Shown: piece by piece, positions 33,171 through 34,197 of the stretch | How positions within the stretch are numbered: the first letter of the stretch is position 1 | Layout of the letters: each line of letters begins with the position of its first letter | Source: Bacillota bacterium | GTDB taxonomy: Bacteria > Bacillota > Clostridia > Lachnospirales > Lachnospiraceae | Direction of reading: 5' to 3' | Assembly (NCBI GenBank): GCA_029226935.1 | Contig: JAQXYZ010000018.1 | Span: 1-34,197 of the forward strand | Length of the DNA: 34,197 nucleotides | Notes under the pieces: generated by a model | Seen by the model: only the letters and a program-made list of their open reading frames with translations | Told to the model about the DNA's origin: nothing | Database searches by the model: none | Translations under genes and position numbers: made by a program

Positions 33171-33183
33171 GCGTCTAAGGACA

Positions 33184-33516
33184 TTATCCTTCAATATCAA
33201 TTTTTAGTCCGGATTTTAGCTCCACTGTGAAGTGGTCTTCCCAGACGGTGATTTGCTTGAGCCAGCGTTTTACCAATGTTTCGTCGAATTTAGCAAGGTC
33301 AGTGCGCTGCTGCTTGATGTAGTCCTGCAGGTCATTAATTCTTGCAATCTGCGCGTCTCTGGCAGCGGTGTCAACGGTGCATTTTTCACGCTGTTCGCGG
33401 AGTTTGAAAATCTGGTCAGCAATTTCATCGTAGGCTTCTTTGTTGTTAGCTTTTTTGAGAAGCTCTTTTTGAAGTTCCATCAGCTGCTCGTCAATGCCAT
33501 CAGCGGTGCTCTTTTG
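33184..33516 (-). pseudogene. Serine site-specific recombinase, C-terminal fragment
   Basis: About 110 residues match the end of a large serine recombinase. There is a coiled-coil region (DGIDEQLMELQKELLKKANN and IADQIFKLREQREKC), then DLAKFDETLVKRWLKQITVW and the closing strand FTVELKSGLKIDIEG before the stop. The catalytic resolvase domain and recombinase domain are absent, so it cannot be active. Such genes sit at one end of integrative elements, so the stop at 33184 may mark an element border near 33123-33183. The junction with the methylase piece lies near 33505-33518. Confidence 0.75.
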
Positions 33517-34197
33517 AGCTTCGGTATCAGCATGGAATACATAGATAGAAGCGTCGTCAGCCATGTTTTCAGCCATATTTGTGAAAGCATCAAGCAGGAA
33601 CTGATAAAAGGAATCGTTGTCCATATTATCATTCTGTATTTTACCGGCGGTTCCTTCGTAGTTCACATTGTACGGAGGGTCTGTTACTACCAGATTTGCC
33701 TGCTTACCGGCCATCAGAAGTTCATAGCTTTCAGGTTTTGTACTATCACCGCAGTAAAGATGATGCTGTCCAAGGCACCAGAGGTCACCAGTTTTAGAGA
33801 AGGTAGGCTTTTGAAGTTCTGCCTCAACGTCAAAATCATCGTCCTTGATTTTATCTTTGGTGGAGTCCTTGAATAAATCATCAAGTTCAGCAGGCTCAAA
33901 ACCAGTAAGTGATACATCAAAGTCAGCACCCTGCAAGTCCGCAATCAAAAGGGCCAGCTTATCATTATCCCATGCATTTACGCAGAATATTGACCCTGAT
34001 GACCCTGAGTTTATTACATTGCGAGAAGCCTTTATGCAACGCTTCAAAGAGCACGGATCAACAAAAACCTCAGTAGGATCAACAAGTTTAAATTTGTAGC
34101 ACTCCATCAGGATATGGGAAAATATCTGCTCAAAAAGATCTGTATCCTTAAAACGTCTGGTATAGTTTTTTCCGAACGTAGAAAAATGTGGCACCTT
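33184..34197 (-). CDS. Mosaic open frame: transposase, methylase and recombinase pieces (5' partial)
   Basis: One uninterrupted minus-strand frame of 338 codons runs from the window edge to a TAA at 33184. It reads, in order, an IS1182-type transposase segment, about 25 residues antisense to another coding-like stretch, a DNA adenine methylase segment and a serine-recombinase C-terminus. The first visible GTG is internal to the transposase, so it is not a true start. No family protein is known with this order. It is most simply a chain of rearranged mobile-element fragments that happen to stay in frame, but an assembly chimera is possible. The separate pieces are listed individually. Confidence 0.6.
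   Translation of the reverse strand, partial: KVPHFSTFGKNYTRRFKDTDLFEQIFSHILMECYKFKLVDPTEVFVDPCSLKRCIKASRNVINSGSSGSIFCVNAWDNDKLALLIADLQGADFDVSLTGFEPAELDDLFKDSTKDKIKDDDFDVEAELQKPTFSKTGDLWCLGQHHLYCGDSTKPESYELLMAGKQANLVVTDPPYNVNYEGTAGKIQNDNMDNDSFYQFLLDAFTNMAENMADDASIYVFHADTEAQKSTADGIDEQLMELQKELLKKANNKEAYDEIADQIFKLREQREKCTVDTAARDAQIARINDLQDYIKQQRTDLAKFDETLVKRWLKQITVWEDHFTVELKSGLKIDIEG
33517..33981 (-). pseudogene. DNA adenine methylase fragment (ParB-associated type)
   Basis: About 155 residues correspond to the middle of a phage- or element-type DNA methylase. The segment begins NAWDNDKLALLIADLQGADF and VSLTGFEPAELDDLF, which normally follow the ParB-like domain. It continues GDLWCLGQHHLYCGDSTKPE and reaches the catalytic motif VVTDPPYNVNYEG, then stops after ASIYVFHADTE, where full proteins continue into the SAM-binding half. 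Both ends are lost, so activity is unlikely. It is joined in frame to a recombinase fragment downstream. Confidence 0.7.
33983..34057 (+). pseudogene. Short coding-like insert, opposite strand
   Basis: Read on the plus strand, this 75-base piece gives NIDPDDPEFITLREAFMQRF followed by KEHG. That looks like a real protein segment (recalling R subunits of type I restriction enzymes), whereas the minus-strand reading (KRCIKASRNVINSGSSG) looks like noise. It lies exactly between the methylase and transposase pieces. The family suggestion is weak. Confidence 0.35.
34057..34197 (-). mobile_element. IS1182-type transposase, N-terminal fragment
   Basis: The 47 residues VPHFSTFGKNYTRRFKDTDL, FEQIFSHILMECYKFK and LVDPTEVFVD match the region after the N-terminal domain of IS1182-family (DDE) transposases, where VDATHVKA should follow. 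Instead the frame jumps into unrelated sequence after Asp. The piece continues beyond the window. A 10-base direct repeat GGATCAACAA (34055-34064 and 34076-34085) lies at the break. Confidence 0.7.

Noticed and set aside
33232-33876. Plus-strand 214-codon frame opposite the recombinase and methylase pieces
   Set aside because: Its translation is a hydrophobic shadow of the minus-strand coding sequence, which carries clear motifs such as DPPY.

Overview
The window looks like a chromosome segment from a low- to mid-GC Firmicute, most likely a Lachnospiraceae-type gut Clostridium. This is inferred from gene content: class III fructose-1,6-bisphosphatase, NiaR, a YerC/TrpR-like regulator, a DUF1836 protein, an L-box upstream of dapA, strong AGGAGG-type ribosome binding sites and frequent intrinsic terminators. 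No rRNA, tRNA or CRISPR array was seen.

Region 1 (1-9735) is housekeeping. It holds the 3' end of a MATE transporter, xpt, a class A penicillin-binding protein (minus), a YigZ/IMPACT protein, mgtE with its own promoter and a short upstream reading frame, typA (minus), a protein with two OB-fold-like halves, and a small cobalamin adenosyltransferase-like P-loop protein. Region 2 (9736-13775) is a lysine-riboswitch-controlled dapA-dapB unit followed closely by fbp. Region 3 (13779-18761) has an Asn/Thr/Gly-rich lipoprotein, an orphan hisA resembling the eukaryote-type enzyme, a cold-shock protein, niaR next to a PfoR-like membrane protein, a membrane-anchored degenerate LytM protein, and a YerC-family regulator. 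Region 4 (18889-22655) has a DUF1836 regulator, a tightly packed four-gene ECF sigma/membrane protein operon, and an orphan ABC substrate-binding lipoprotein. Region 5 (22734-26083) is a three-gene SPFH/zinc-ribbon membrane operon resembling Bacillus ydjGHI but without a pspA gene. Region 6 (26161-30464) is pcrA, a small acidic membrane protein and an RlmD-type RNA methyltransferase.

Region 7 (30465-34197) is accessory DNA. Two AT-rich genes of unknown function lie behind a stretch of short direct repeats. The first has a C-terminal helical segment with an R-x5-H motif, suggestive of a HEPN ribonuclease, and may belong to a defence cassette. Facing them is one long open frame that reads through an IS1182-type transposase piece, a DNA adenine methylase piece and a serine-recombinase C-terminus. 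A roughly 75-bp stretch that makes more sense on the opposite strand sits between the first two. This is a mosaic of mobile-element debris and the likely border of an integrated element.

The strongest candidates for something undescribed are the two-gene AT-rich cassette and the mosaic frame beside it. Secondary candidates are the mgtE upstream peptide, the dyad covering the dapA promoter, and the niaR/PfoR-like pair with its palindrome. All family assignments come from reading motifs by eye; no database search was run.
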